From: Paulownia fortunei
Lineage: Eukaryota > Streptophyta > Magnoliopsida > Lamiales > Paulowniaceae
Direction of reading: 5' to 3'
DNA: 64,000 nt
Assembly (NCBI GenBank): GCA_019321725.1
Contig: CM033115.1
Span: forward strand, 12,906,673-12,970,672
The notes below the pieces were generated by a model. That model made no database searches and had not been told where the DNA came from. It saw only the letters and a list, made by a program, of their open reading frames with translations. Positions 48,893 through 59,895 of the stretch are shown here, one piece after another (the stretch's first letter is position 1; each line of letters opens with the position of its first letter). A program made the position numbers and the translations under genes.

Positions 48893-51669
48893 AGATGAAT
48901 CGTCATATTTGGTAATAAATTCTTATGGAAAAAGACAAAAGAAAAAAGTTTAAATCGCCTAAAGATTATAAAATAGTGAGTTCAAGTTTCGTTAGAAATG
49001 AAATTATAGTTTTAATTTCCCCTAATGTTTCTTTTAATTAATTGATTTCGTGACATTGGTTTCATGTAATAGACAATTATATTTATGAAAATAATGTTTG
49101 TCACATTATGCATATTGTCTTATGATTTCATGGCTATTCTTACTAAGTTTTATTTATTAATGAAAATGATATCTGAGTGTACACATCTCTATTACCTATA
49201 TTCTTTCATATGTTCTCTATTCTAAAAAGTGATGTAATTTTATTATTTTTATTTTTTGATTGGAGATTTTAAGTCTATCGCAATAATTTAAATAATCGAA
49301 CTCGTATAAAATTCATTATATGAGAATGATTGTGATTATCAGAATTCATGTGAAGTAGCAAAGTACAAAAAGGATATATAGAGTATTTGCAACAGCTTCT
49401 TAGAAGTGGTTATAAGATTCTAACCCCCCTCCCGCCCAAAAAAAAAAAGAACAAATAGTTTTTAATGCTTGTAAATGTCAATTTCTGCTTCTACACCTCT
49501 AAAAATCAACTAGAAGCTTAAAACAAGTGATGTGCTTTTAACTGCTTCTTGTTTTTTAATTATATAAAAATTATTTCGAACATTTGTCCGAAAAAATATT
49601 TTTATATTCCAAAAATATCCTTGCATTATATAGATATATAATATAGATAAATATATATTTTAATACATATTTATAAATATACAAATATATGTATTAAATA
49701 AATATGAATATTTATATATTTATATATATAGTTATATATAAATCCATATGTAACTATAAATATATAATATATAAAAATAAACATATAAATATTAATAAAT
49801 CATTATATTTATATAAATATAAATATAATTGAAAATTAGGCACTAAATATTAAATTAGAAAACAAATGCACTCTAACTTACACATGATATTATCAATTTA
49901 TCCATCGTAGCAAATAATATATAAAACAATTCTACCTCTATCAATCAAATAATACTTCAAAGGTCATTTATATTGTTGGGTGGGATATAAGATTGATTGA
50001 TAAATAATTTGATAAATTATGGGTTATGAACTAAATTATTAATAAATATTCTATGTACTTTGATTGATTATAACGATGATGTTTTAATACATAATATGAT
50101 CATATGTCTAATTTGTGGGATAAGTGAGAGTGTGCATGATAAAATAACCAAAATGCCCTTAATGATAAATGGCAAAATTCATTTTCATAATAGTCACTAA
50201 TTTCCTGGCAGACATTATGAACAAAAACTTAACTGCAGACCTTCACAATCAAACATTTGAATTACGATGAAGAATCTTCAAGGATCATCCAAGAACGCGA
50301 ATTTAGAGACAAGAAACACACAAACTAAAATCTAAATCCATTGTCCTATTTAGAAAACAAAAGTTTATAAGAAAATGTAACAGAACAAAAATTGCAATTT
50401 CGGCAAAAAAAGAAGAAAAACATGCAACCGAATATTTAACCCTCCTAAGATAAATGATGAAAAGCAAAAGATGCAATTTCGGCACCAATATGAGCTTCTT
50501 AAACAGAAACAAATGTAACAGAGCCAGAAAAATAGATGAAAAAAAAAAATCTAAAATAGAAGAAGAAAAACAAAAAATGCAATTCCAGCAACAGTATGAC
50601 CTTCTTAATTTGAAATAAATGTAATAGCACGTGCAAAATAAAAATTAATATCAAATTAATCAGTTTTACCAAAAACAATAATTAGCAGAGAAAAAGACAA
50701 ATTGTAGGGAAAGTAAGTGCGGGGAGTGTAATTACAAAGCTGAGATAGATATATGAAGGGCAAGACATGTAATTTTACAATGGATTTGATAGACAAAAAA
50801 GAAAATTTTAACATGTTGGGCCAGAGGATTAAATGATCACACTTCTCAAGACGGATTGTAATCAGGCCAAAAATTTAAATTTGTACCGACTTGTTAGATA
50901 TCACTTGGGCCTCCTTGTTTGAAAATATGCACTGGACGAGACCTCATAAAATAAGAAATCATTCTAAATTGAAGAAGTAAATGGGCCTACTGTGATATTA
51001 CTAATACAAAGTAATCACATCCTTTGTCTAATTGTTTATTTTGTCTATCTTCCTTTTAACCTATATTCTGAATTATACTAGCCCCAAGTATATTTACACA
51101 CTTTGGCTATATACTTGTGACTCAATTTTGAGAAATTGTTCTATAAATATGATTTTATCATGCCCAAATTAGATTTTGGTGTAATTATATTTGTTTTAGA
51201 CTCCCTCTGTCATAAAGTTGTACGTTAGTGTTGTTGACCAATTAACTTAGTTATTTTTTAAGTACAAGAGTAAATGATTTAGTCCATTTTCTTCAATCTA
51301 TTAGAATAATATTGGACATTATATCTAATATTTGTCAAATTATTCAATGCAAAATCAAATCTTTGAATCAGAGAGAAAAGAGGTGATGAAAAAGAAAACT
51401 AGGATATCTTGTTGTAATGACTTCAAAAATTTAGTATGAAAGCATGTACAATAGAGAGGTTTAAATAGTTAGGTTCACAAAGACTATTAAACCCTTATAA
51501 ACTAATAAAACAAAATATAAATAACTAACACCCCCCACAAACTTACGATGCGTTTGTAAGAAGTATCAAGAGTTTGCCAATCAAAAAATATAATTGCAAA
51601 AGTGAGTGAGACTTGATAAATAAGTCCGCAATCCGTAAGGATAAAAAAAACCAAAGGACAAGCTAAGAG
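48893..51669. other. Copy B flank without recognised genes
   Basis: Up to about 49,900 and from about 50,960 it aligns with copy A. 49,960-50,950 is specific to B. In that part two phrases about 108 bp apart (ATGCAATTTCGGCACCAATA near 50,472; ATGCAATTCCAGCAACAGTA near 50,577) form a diverged duplication whose plus strand reads KMQFRHQYELLKQKQ and KMQFQQQYDLLN. It may be a fragment of a coiled-coil gene. No intact gene. Confidence 0.45.
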
Positions 51670-52099
51670 TGTTGGATTTATTTAATTTATCACTGTAGGC
51701 TTACATATGCAAATGAAAATTATATTATAAACTATTTAATTTATTAGATCCAAATAAGTGTTATTTTGATTAGACATATGAAATATTTATTATGGACTTT
51801 TTAATGTGTAAATATCTAATACCAATCTAATTAGGTTTGATGAGATTTTAATTAACTTAGTATATAAGAAATATTATAAGATAATGGTGCTCAACTCAAA
51901 TCAATTATTTTGCTCTTCTCTTTAATCCCATGGTAGATAGAACCTATAGAGCACTTAAAGAAATTTGACAATGGAATACGTTAACCCTTTGTTTACATCA
52001 TTATGAATCAAGGGACACTTCTAATTATGTATTCAATTGATTTCTTGATAATTACATTATTATCTATGATTATTAAATATATTTGTGTTAAGTCCAACA
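51670..52099 (+). repeat. 5' LTR of copia copy B, 430 bp, perfect 7-bp inverted ends
   Basis: Starts TGTTGGA and ends TCCAACA, a perfect heptamer pair. Two bases later comes TGGCATGGAGC, a decayed form of the initiator-tRNA-Met primer site TGGTATCAGAGC. Length agrees with the 433-bp 3' LTR of copy A. Confidence 0.85.
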
Positions 52100-54089
52100 A
52101 GTGGCATGGAGCATGTCATGTTAGATTATCAATAAAATTTTCATCGTTCTTCTTATTGGTTTTAGTGAAATTAATTCTGTTCAAAAGAAGAAAAGAAGAA
52201 ATTTATGGAATTTTTGTTCATGTTGTCTTTGATAGCAAGTTAATGAGGCAGGACGACCGATCCAGGTCCACAATCGTCCCAGCCCCCAATCCAGTTTTCT
52301 TCCCTCTTCCTCGTCAAACCCCAAATATCAATCAACCCACTGGCGTGCTGCCTCCACTAAACCATCATAGCCACCGTCCAACAGCCCCAAGAACAAATAA
52401 AACAAAGTAGGGAATCGATAGACAAAAAGGGCACGCAGATAGTAACTGGAGGAGGCGGTAACCGATCGTGTTCACGCCTGCACCACCTTCCATCATCCCA
52501 CAACTGCAAGCAATCTCCCATTGCCACACACCCGTGAGCAACATCAACACCGCGACGAGGGCGATTGTAAAAGGTGGCGGTAGAAGGATATTGCGCGGCT
52601 ATTCTTCCCATCCCCCATTGCAGATATAGCGGTGGCAGAATGGTTGGTCGTTGCAGATTCTACTGCAGGAACGACTAGCTCTTCTATGGGCCAGTCTGTG
52701 GAAAGATAGATGGCGGCGAGGGTGACTGTTTGGCTAGCATCTAGGCTTTCTGGCCAGCAGCATGACTGTCGTTAGCCGCTTGGGCTAGTGGCAGCATACT
52801 GGCTAGTTGTTGTGGCATTTTTGGATGGCGGTGGTTCTGGATTGCCGGCGGTAGGATCGTTGACAGCAGAACGGTGGTCAGGCAAGGGTTTTTGGGGTGA
52901 TCTTTGGTTGGTGAAGGAAGATTGGTTTCTAAATTCTCAATTGGAAGAGATGTGGTTTTAATTTGGGCCTTATTTTTGGGCTTAAATTCTTATTGTTAGA
53001 TTTTGGGCCTCATTTGGCCTTGGGTTCAATTTAATTTTAGTTGTAAATCCAAATAAGATTGAATTTTGAGTTTGATTTAATTTTTGGCATCAATTCAAAT
53101 AAAGTTGGATTTTGGGCTTGTGGTTTGGGTTTATTTTGTTTGGTCATAAAGGGAGGATGAATTTAATCTATCCTATAAGAACTATATTAAATGTGAATTC
53201 ATATTGGACTCATGTTTGATCTGTATATAGTTCGACCCAAATTTAGTTAAAACTCCAATAAAAAATATTAGTAATATTTACTTTGTAAATTTTATTTTGT
53301 ATTTCATTATACGTTAAGATAATACGTTGCCAAAGAGACATTTGTTATCTAAATTTATTTTTGAAATATTAAATGTAAAAGATTTGCATTATATTTATAT
53401 CTATACAGATAATAATCAGCCTAAAGAAAGGTTATTATCTGTCCAAGTGATAGCCATGTGAGATAAAATTTAAAATATATTCCTAGTTGCCTGATATTTC
53501 AAAATAAATCAATTAAAATAATATGTTGCCAAAGAACCTCTATTTTGTAAATTTATTTATTTTAGGATATTAAGATGTATATGTCTGTTATCTATGTGAA
53601 TAATAATCAACCCAAAGGAATATTATTGGTTGACCAAGTAACATGCATACATGTGATAATATATACATGATGATTATGAAGTTTTTTATGTGAGCAATAA
53701 ATCGGTCCAAAAAAAGGCTTATTGTTAGTATTTGATTATTACATAGAGAATACCACTCACGGTTGATGTTTATGTCCACAGACTAAATTGTGTTAGGTAT
53801 ATTATGATGGGGCCCACTATTATTTGATCATGTCATGCATATATATATATATATATATGATGGGATATTTTTATAATTAGATTATGACGTGAATATTTAT
53901 TATGAGCATGTTATTTAATTTTGCTTTCTGTACTTTAGTTTCTACAATATCTGCTAATATTAATTTCATTGTTGCTTAATGGCACAAACTACAAGAAATG
54001 GGAAGTGAACATTGTGAAAGTTCCCCTCAGATTAAAAGGAATTTAGAGAAGTGTAATCGTTCTAACCATATGAGTCTTATAATAATAAA
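52100..54089 (+). other. Long copia leader with a GC-rich island
   Basis: About 2 kb separates the LTR from gag, long for this group. 52,235-52,900 is much richer in GC than anything else up to the last gene, with CAGCCCCCAATCC, CACCGTCCAACAGCC and many GGCGG/GTGGC repeats. Frames cross it in several directions (52,003-52,410 plus; 52,357-52,611 minus) but none is conserved or recognised. From 52,970 on, the text with repeated GGGCTTAAATT and TTGGGCTTGTGG aligns with copy A (41,060-41,400). It could be captured host DNA or an old leader. Confidence 0.5.
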
Positions 54090-54640
54090 ATGCACAATTT
54101 CAAAAACTTTTGGGTGCTATATATGGAGAGAAAAGTGCTAAGAAACTCCTTAAAGAATTTCAAATATGTTTTACTAAAACCGATAACATTGAAAAAAAAA
54201 AAAACCCTTTTGGCTAATATTGTTTCAATGAGGTGTGAAGGAAATCATAACATAATGGAGGTATCTGATCTCGCTTCCAAACTAAAGACACTTAAGTTAC
54301 TATCCAAGGACTTACTTGTGCATCTGATTTTGATATCTCATCCTGCACAATAAGATTAATTTAAAGTGAGTTACAACATACAAAAGAAGAAACACACTCT
54401 TAATGAGCTCATTTCTCATTATTTGCAAAAGAAGAAAGGTTTAAGCAAGAAAATACTAAAAGTGCTCAGTTAGCAACTACTCCTCTCAATAAAGAAATGA
54501 AGCTAAAGTTGGGACACCATAACATAAATTACAAAAGAAATAGGAACAAGAATTTATTCATAACTTTTGCAAGAATGGTGAACACATAAAAAAGGAATGT
54601 CCCAAGTACGCTAACTGGCGTGTGAAGAAAAATATACTTC
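54090..54640 (+). pseudogene. Copia gag remnant with zinc knuckle, copy B
   Basis: The plus strand reads SMRCEGNHNIMEVSDLASKL, KTLKLLSKDLLVHLILISHP, NELISHYLQ and then FCKNGEHIKKECPKYANW at about 54,550-54,620. The last is the CCHC zinc knuckle with its first Cys replaced. An A-run near 54,190 and several stops break the frame. It aligns with gag of copy A. Confidence 0.8.
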
Positions 54641-54859
54641 TCACTTTGACTTGTTCTGAAATTAATTTAGTTTTGGTACCTAGACGCACTTGATAGGTAG
54701 ATTTCGATTCTACTATTTGCAAAAGTATGTCTATGCAGGGTTGTTTGTGGATCGATAGTCAAGTGATGTTGAAAGGTGCATCTATGTGGGCCATGATATA
54801 ACAATTGCAGTTGAGGCTCTATGGACTTTTATGTTATCATTGATGACTCGTAATTTTTA

Positions 54860-55556
54860 AATTTTGAAGAGATTTATGTGATAATGTCATTTAGACAAAA
54901 TTTAATTTCTATTTTTATTTTGGACAAATTTGATTATTCTTATTCATTTGGAAATAGTACATTAGTCATTTTCAAGATTCAAATGTTATTAATACTAGTT
55001 CTTTGACTTTGAATGATGGCTTATATTTTTTGAATGGTCTTGTATAATAAAACCTTGCATTCTAGTTCAAATGGTATAAAATGCAAATTAACTAATGGGG
55101 ATTATGGTATATCATGACACAAACGTTTAGGACATATCTTGAAACAGAAAATTGAGAGACTTGTGTCTGATGTGATTCTTGATCCCCTTGACTTGATAGG
55201 TTTTAAAGTTTGTGTTGAGAGTATAATAGGGAAATAGAATCTTGTTTGGGGAGAAGTACTAAAGATTACAACATACATCATTAATAGGGTCTCAAACAAA
55301 GTCGTAGCTATTTCTGAACTATAAACATGAAAAAAGTCTAGTATTAGGCAATTACATATTTGGGATTGTCTAGCTAAAGAAAGGTCTTATAGGCCAGACG
55401 AAAAGAAACTAGACTTAAGAAATATATGCTGTTAGTTTGTTGGATACTCTGAATAGTCAAGGTTACAAGTTTTATGATCCTTTGATTAGATCTATATTTT
55501 CCTTAGACGGGAAATATAAGATATTTTAATGAAATTGAGTTTGGGAGGGTGTTAAG
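54860..55556 (+). pseudogene. Copia GAG-pre-integrase and integrase tail, copy B
   Basis: Pieces include LDKFDYSYSFGNS, HKRLGHILKQKIERLVSDVI, LDPLDLIGFKVCVES, then directly WGEVLKITTYIINRVSNK, RQLHIWDCLAKERSYRPDEK and KLDLRN. The join between VES and WGE omits the integrase core, as in copy A. A stop (TAG) in the same place after GK is also shared. Confidence 0.8.
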
Positions 55557-57627
55557 TGAAGGATCTAAACGATATTTATGCAAAAAACAAGAGGTTTGAT
55601 CGGATAGATTTCAAAGTTTTTGATTTGATCATAATTTCATATAGATCTATCCAGATCTCACAATACACACTAGATTGTATGAAATCAAGAAAAAAGAAAG
55701 AATACTACCTCAAGATGAACTTCTTGATTGAAGAAGATGATGATGATCCTTAGCTTTCCTCAAGTTTGGATTCTCCAATCTAATCTTCAAGTGAGAACTC
55801 TAAGTCCACAACTCCAAAAACCTCCAAGAGATGTTCACACATACCTCAAGATTGAAACACTTTAAGAAAGTTGCTAGAATTCTCTTAGATGAGAGAGATG
55901 TTGTATGGTTGAGAGCTTGAGAGGAGAGGGAGAGAATTATTGTTGTTCAACTACTTATCATACTAATTTATACACTTTATAATTATATCTCTATGTAATA
56001 AGGCACATTTGATTATTATATGTCCATACAATAATGCACATTTGATTATTATATCTCTATACAATAATGCACATTTGATTATTATATCTTTATAGTGTGA
56101 ATTTCCTTGTTTGTCCATAGGCATCAAAAGACATTTCTCTCCTTGACTATGGGCCTCCAAATAAATCAATGTGTCTATTATTTAGGCCTTAATTTGATTC
56201 AATCTAATTAAACAAGACTTGGCTCAATATAATTAGTGATTGATTAAATGGATCTTAGTACAACTATTTGAGTATTGACTCATGGACTTGATTAAGTAAC
56301 TCTTAATTAATTGGTCCACAATCAACTTTTTAATTGTAGAAATTATTTGGCCTAATAATTAATAATCTCTTATTAATCAATTTTTGATCAATTTAACTCT
56401 TAAATTGATTAGTTTAATTTATCTAATAAATTATTCTAGTCAATTATCGATTAATCCGATTAACCAATAAAATTCCCTTCAACCATGTCACATCTTATCC
56501 CTTGTGTAATAATTGAGGATTTGTGTGCAACCCTTATGGTCCACCAATTAATTAGACATGGGCTCGCAACTCCTTGAGATTTAATTAATGAATAATTAAA
56601 TAATTATTCTAATTAATTGAACTACTTTTTAATTAACCACTCATCGGATTAATCTCCATTAATCCTTGAGTACCCAATCTCCGAAGGACAATCATTCTAG
56701 CCACACAAACTTCGGAGCCCAATCATTTGGTGAATTTATATATGTGAACCATTTTCGCTCTATGAGTGCAATGCGAATACAGTTCTTCTATTTATTATCT
56801 CCCGACCTAGGGTTAAGATATTGATCAACACCCCAATAGTCATGACAACTATGAATATATTCTTATTGTTTGGCTCTCTGTGACTGTTACCTTTTGGAAA
56901 CTCATTTCTAAATAAGTCACATCACCTTGCATAAGGATTTTCATGAATCGAGCAATATAAAACTCATAGGAGATCAACTCACTCTATAATGTGAGCAAAC
57001 GAATCCTTTCTTGGAACTCACGTGTCTTCGAGCATAAGTCAAATGAACCTCGCGTACATCCACATAGGCTCACTGGGAGTTGAGATTTAGACAAAAGCTC
57101 AAACACCCATGAACAAGGCAACTGTGGAACCTCAAGTCAAAGGACTATTAACATGCACTATCATAATTGTAGAGAAATTCCATTGCCAATATGCCACTAC
57201 GGCTATCTTATGGCTTCTCTAGTCAGAGTCCTTGGTGAACTCTTACTCTAAAGAGCACCCGTTGATGTGTACCGAAGTCAATACACCGTTTACCTATGAA
57301 ATGAGGTAAATTCGAACTCCTTAGTGTATACATCATCAATGCAAGTCTATCTGAATCTATGATGTCCTCATTCTCATAGATTCTATGACTTGGAGTATTT
57401 TGAGATTGCGACTATAGAGACTTATTTCATGATCATCACCAAAAGTGTACTAACCAAGTCCCATAGTCTAATGCGATCTCGAGGACTTTATCCAAACGTA
57501 TTTGTAGAGGAAATTATACATAAGATGAAGATGGCCATGTAAAAAGATATCAACTAAATAAAGATTATATTACAATAGAGTAGTTTTATAGTGCAATTAC
57601 AATTGGATGCAGGGCACTACTCCAACA
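55557..57627 (-). repeat. 3' LTR of the second copia element, about 2,071 bp
   Basis: On the minus strand it starts TGTTGGAGTAGTGCCCTGCA directly after the polypurine tract and ends GTTTAGATCCTTCA. It is long for copia but usual in some lineages with TGTTGGAGTA starts. It contains no gene. The frames in it (55,556 plus, 55,963 minus) are accidental. Confidence 0.75.
55975..56100. repeat. 33-34-bp tandem repeat inside the copia LTR
   Basis: About three and a half copies of a unit containing CACATTTGATTATTATAT and CTATACAATAATG. The variation between units is small. It causes a repetitive DIIIKCALLY reading on the minus strand that is not a protein. Confidence 0.8.
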
Positions 57628-57640
57628 ATCTCCCACTTAC
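57628..57640 (-). other. Polypurine tract of the second copia element
   Basis: The minus strand reads AAGTGGGAGAT immediately before TGTTGGAG, the standard copia plus-strand primer site. Confidence 0.85.
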
Positions 57641-57641
57641 C

Positions 57642-58015
57642 CTAAAGCCCATTCCCCATAACCCTTAGTCCTATCTTCATAAGATGCCCCTCAAGGGTCT
57701 TTTGCGATAGAGCTTTAGTTAGTGGATCTGTTGTATTCTCTTCTGAGGTAGTTTTCTCTACTTGAACATCACCTCTATCTATGATCTCATGGATCAAATG
57801 ATATCGTTGCAGTATATGTTTGGATCTGTGATGAGATCTTGGCTCCTTAGCTTGTGTAATAGCTCGTGTGTTGTCATAAAAGACAACAATCACATTGGCA
57901 ACACTAGGTATCACACCCAACTCTTGAGTGAAGTTTTTAATCCATACTGCTTCCTTTGCCGTATCAGATACTGCAATATATTTTGCCTTAGTGGTTGAGT
58001 CAGCTGTGGTCGACT
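57642..58015 (-). pseudogene. RNase H C-terminus of the second copia element (open, truncated)
   Basis: A continuous minus-strand frame of about 124 codons reads STTADSTTKAKYIAVSDTAK, EAVWIKNFTQELGV, VVFYDNTRAITQAKEPRSHH, RSKHILQRYHLIHEIIDRGD, EENTTDPLTKAL and GLRVMGNGL, then stop. The STTxAKY motif (family STTEAEY) and the YDNTRA box (family CDNTGA, normally with the catalytic Asp) are in order, as is the DPLTK end. The usual catalytic Glu of TEAEY reads Lys. The 5' part is cut off by the CACTA end. Confidence 0.88.
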
Positions 58016-58049
58016 CACTACAAGAAAAAGAGAAAATACCGATGCAAAT

Positions 58050-58165
58050 TTAGCGACGAACACTTATTTTTGTTGCTAATATAACTATTAGTGACAAATC
58101 AATTAAAAGTCATTGCTAAATATGATCAAAATATTAGCGACGAGATTAATTAAATCATCGCTAAC
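58050..58165. repeat. Outer subterminal motif block of the CACTA element
   Basis: TTAGCGACGAACAC, TTGTTGCTAA, ATTAGTGACAAA, TCATTGCTAA, ATTAGCGACGAG and ATCATCGCTAA occur within about 110 bases in alternating orientation. They are able to fold as short hairpins. Confidence 0.75.
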
Positions 58166-58196
58166 ATTATTCTATATTCCAAGAAGCAAAATAAAA

Positions 58197-59220
58197 AATA
58201 CCTTAGTTTTTGCAACATAAATTTTCACCGCCATCCTCTCGCTAACATCACTCATGTGTTGTGTATTATAAGATATAGAATCTAGAAAACCCTAAGTTTT
58301 GCTATAAAAAGTTTCACATTAAAAACCCTAGGCTACCCCTACCCTTTCGCTACTCTCTCTCTTTTGTTATGCAATCCATGATTTAGATTTCAAAAAACCC
58401 TAATTTTTGCTTCTAAAAATTTCATACTACAAATCCAAGGTCACCCTTACACCACCCTCGCTACCCTATCTTGTATTTAGTGTTCCAAAATGTACAATCC
58501 AAAAAATCATATTTTTGCTACTAAAATTACCACAAAACAAACACAAAGATACTGCCACCCTCTCGTTACTCTTTTACTTTTGTTCTGTATTTCTAGATGT
58601 AGATCCAAAAAAACCTATTTTTGCTAAAAAAAATTCACCCCCACAGACTCACTAATATCTCTCTTGTGATCTGTATTTTATGATGCTGAATCCAAAAAAC
58701 CCTAGTTTTTGTTACTAAAGTTTTCACACTACAAACACCAGACCATCCCCGCCCCTCGCTGCTCTATCTTGTGTTCTATTTTACAAGATGCAAAATCTAA
58801 AAGACCCTAGATTTTGCAACTAAAATTTTCACCCCCACCCACTCGCTAACATCTCACATGTGTTGTGTATTATAAGATATACAATCTAGAAAATTCTAAT
58901 TTTTGTAATATAAAATTTCATATTACAAACTAGGCCACCCTCACCCTTCGCTACGTTCTCTCTTTGTGTTATCTATTTCATGATATAGAATTTAAAAAAT
59001 TCTAATTTTTTATACTGAAAATTTCACACTACAAACCTAGGCCACTGCCATCCTCTCATTACTCTCTCACTTTTGCTTTGTATTTCAGGATGTAGAATCT
59101 AAAAAACCCTAGTTTTTGCTAACTAAATTTTCACCCCGACCCACTCGCTAATATCTGTCTTGTGTTTCGTATTTTAAGATACATAATCCAAAAAAGTCTA
59201 GTCTTTGCTATTTATTTTTC
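58197..59220 (+). repeat. Minisatellite of 87-111-bp units with higher-order order
   Basis: About eleven units begin with (A)CCCTA(G/A)TTTTTGC(T/A) and end with (A)TCTAAAAA. They start near 58,201, 58,290, 58,397, 58,508, 58,611, 58,698, 58,803, 58,892, 58,998, 59,105 and 59,194. The middle is CACCC-rich with CTCGCTA and CTTGTGTT. Unit 1 resembles unit 7 most closely, 2 resembles 8, 3 resembles 6, 4 resembles 9 and 5 resembles 10. A block of five was therefore duplicated with one unit displaced. Confidence 0.75.
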
Positions 59221-59227
59221 ACAAATT

Positions 59228-59526
59228 TTAGCGACGATATGTGGTTGATATCGTCGCTAATATTATATAATTTTTTTAACAAATATGTTAGCGACAATAT
59301 CACTACATGTCGTCGCTACGTATTATTATTTTTTTAATTTTTAAAAATATGTTAGCGACGACATGGAAGTATTCGTCGCTAAAAATTATTTTAGCGATGA
59401 CTTGGAAACATATTGTCGCTAAGTGTTATTTTATTTTTAATTTTTAAAAATATGTTAACGACGAATTTGGAAGATATTGTCACTAACTTATGTATTAGCG
59501 ATGATGTAACTTTGATTCGTCGCTAA
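59228..59526. repeat. Inner subterminal motif block of the CACTA element
   Basis: TTAGCGACGATATG...ATCGTCGCTAA, GTTAGCGACAATA...TGTCGTCGCTA, GTTAGCGACGACAT...TTCGTCGCTAA, TTTAGCGATGACTT...ATTGTCGCTAA, GTTAACGACGAA...TTGTCACTAA and ATTAGCGATGATG...TTCGTCGCTAA form six successive inverted pairs of 30-45 bases. Confidence 0.85.
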
Positions 59527-59540
59527 GAACGTGGGTTTTA

Positions 59541-59895
59541 TCTTTTCCTTTTCTTTTTTCTTCCCCAATTGAAAATTCTCTCTCTCTCTCTCTATTCCAG
59601 TCAATCTTATTATTATTTTTTATTATAATGTCAATCTTCAAGTCAATTTCATTAATATTTTTTAAATTTTTTTACCATTCCCTGAATAACTCACTAAGAT
59701 TTTTTAATACCAAACTGATAAAAGAAGGGTTCTATTTTATCCTAATCTAAATCAATCTAAAAACGTAGAATATGATTACAATATGGAACTCTTTTTCTAA
59801 ATTAACTATCTTTATAATTTTCAAATTGAAAAATCAATGAAATATCACAATTTAACCCATTAGATCTCATTTCAACTAGTTTGGGATTTAACTAC
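59541..59895. other. Sequence between the CACTA repeats and the gap
   Basis: Contains a (CT)n run at about 59,578-59,593. No gene or transposon end. It may still be CACTA interior. Confidence 0.4.

Larger units (their letters stand above)
48281..55556 (+). repeat. Segmental duplication, copy B
   Basis: Direct copy of 36,713-44,215, starting at GTCAAAATTAATTAATTCC. It is cut at 55,556 by a later copia insertion. B retains the ORF, the uninterrupted sites of both hAT-like inserts in A, and the full 5' LTR and leader of the shared copia element. It has its own unaligned stretch at about 49,960-50,950. Confidence 0.85.
51670..55556 (+). mobile_element. TNT1-like Ty1/copia element, copy B (5' part)
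   Basis: The same insertion as in copy A: the flank GCTAAGAG before the LTR is identical to that at 40,711-40,718. It retains a complete 5' LTR, a primer-site remnant, a long leader, gag, GAG-pre-integrase and the integrase C-terminal end. It stops at 55,556, where another copia LTR begins. The rest would lie to the right of that insertion, beyond the CACTA element or the gap. Confidence 0.85.
55557..58015 (-). mobile_element. Second Ty1/copia element, minus strand, 3' end (LTR and RNase H)
   Basis: Read on the minus strand: RNase H C-terminus (58,015-57,642), polypurine tract (57,640-57,628) and a 2.07 kb 3' LTR (57,627-55,557). It was inserted into the older copia element of copy B at GTTAAG (55,551-55,556), which is uninterrupted in copy A at about 44,208. 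Its upstream part is interrupted by the CACTA terminus at 58,016, and the remainder is not seen before the gap. Confidence 0.85.
58016..59540 (+). mobile_element. CACTA (En/Spm-type) transposon, one end
   Basis: CACTACAAGAAAAAGAGAAA at 58,016 is the diagnostic terminus of plant CACTA elements. The three bases before it are ACT. Inside, TTAGCGACGA-type motifs and their complements TCGTCGCTAA alternate at 58,050-58,160 and 59,228-59,526, the subterminal repeats where the transposase binds. Between them is a minisatellite. No transposase frame and no opposite end (TTTTTCTTGTAGTG) were seen before the gap, so total length is unknown. It is inserted in the RNase H of the minus-strand copia element. 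Confidence 0.88.

Noticed and set aside
52357..52611. Minus-strand frames in the GC-rich copia leader
   Set aside because: Overlapping frames on both strands in GC-rich DNA, no motif, absent from copy A.
55963..56169. Repetitive 68-codon frame with IIIKCALL repeats
   Set aside because: Produced by a 33-34-bp tandem repeat inside a copia LTR.
58197..59220. CRISPR-like array
   Set aside because: Repeats are adjoining and diverged with no unique spacers, and the setting is a plant CACTA transposon.
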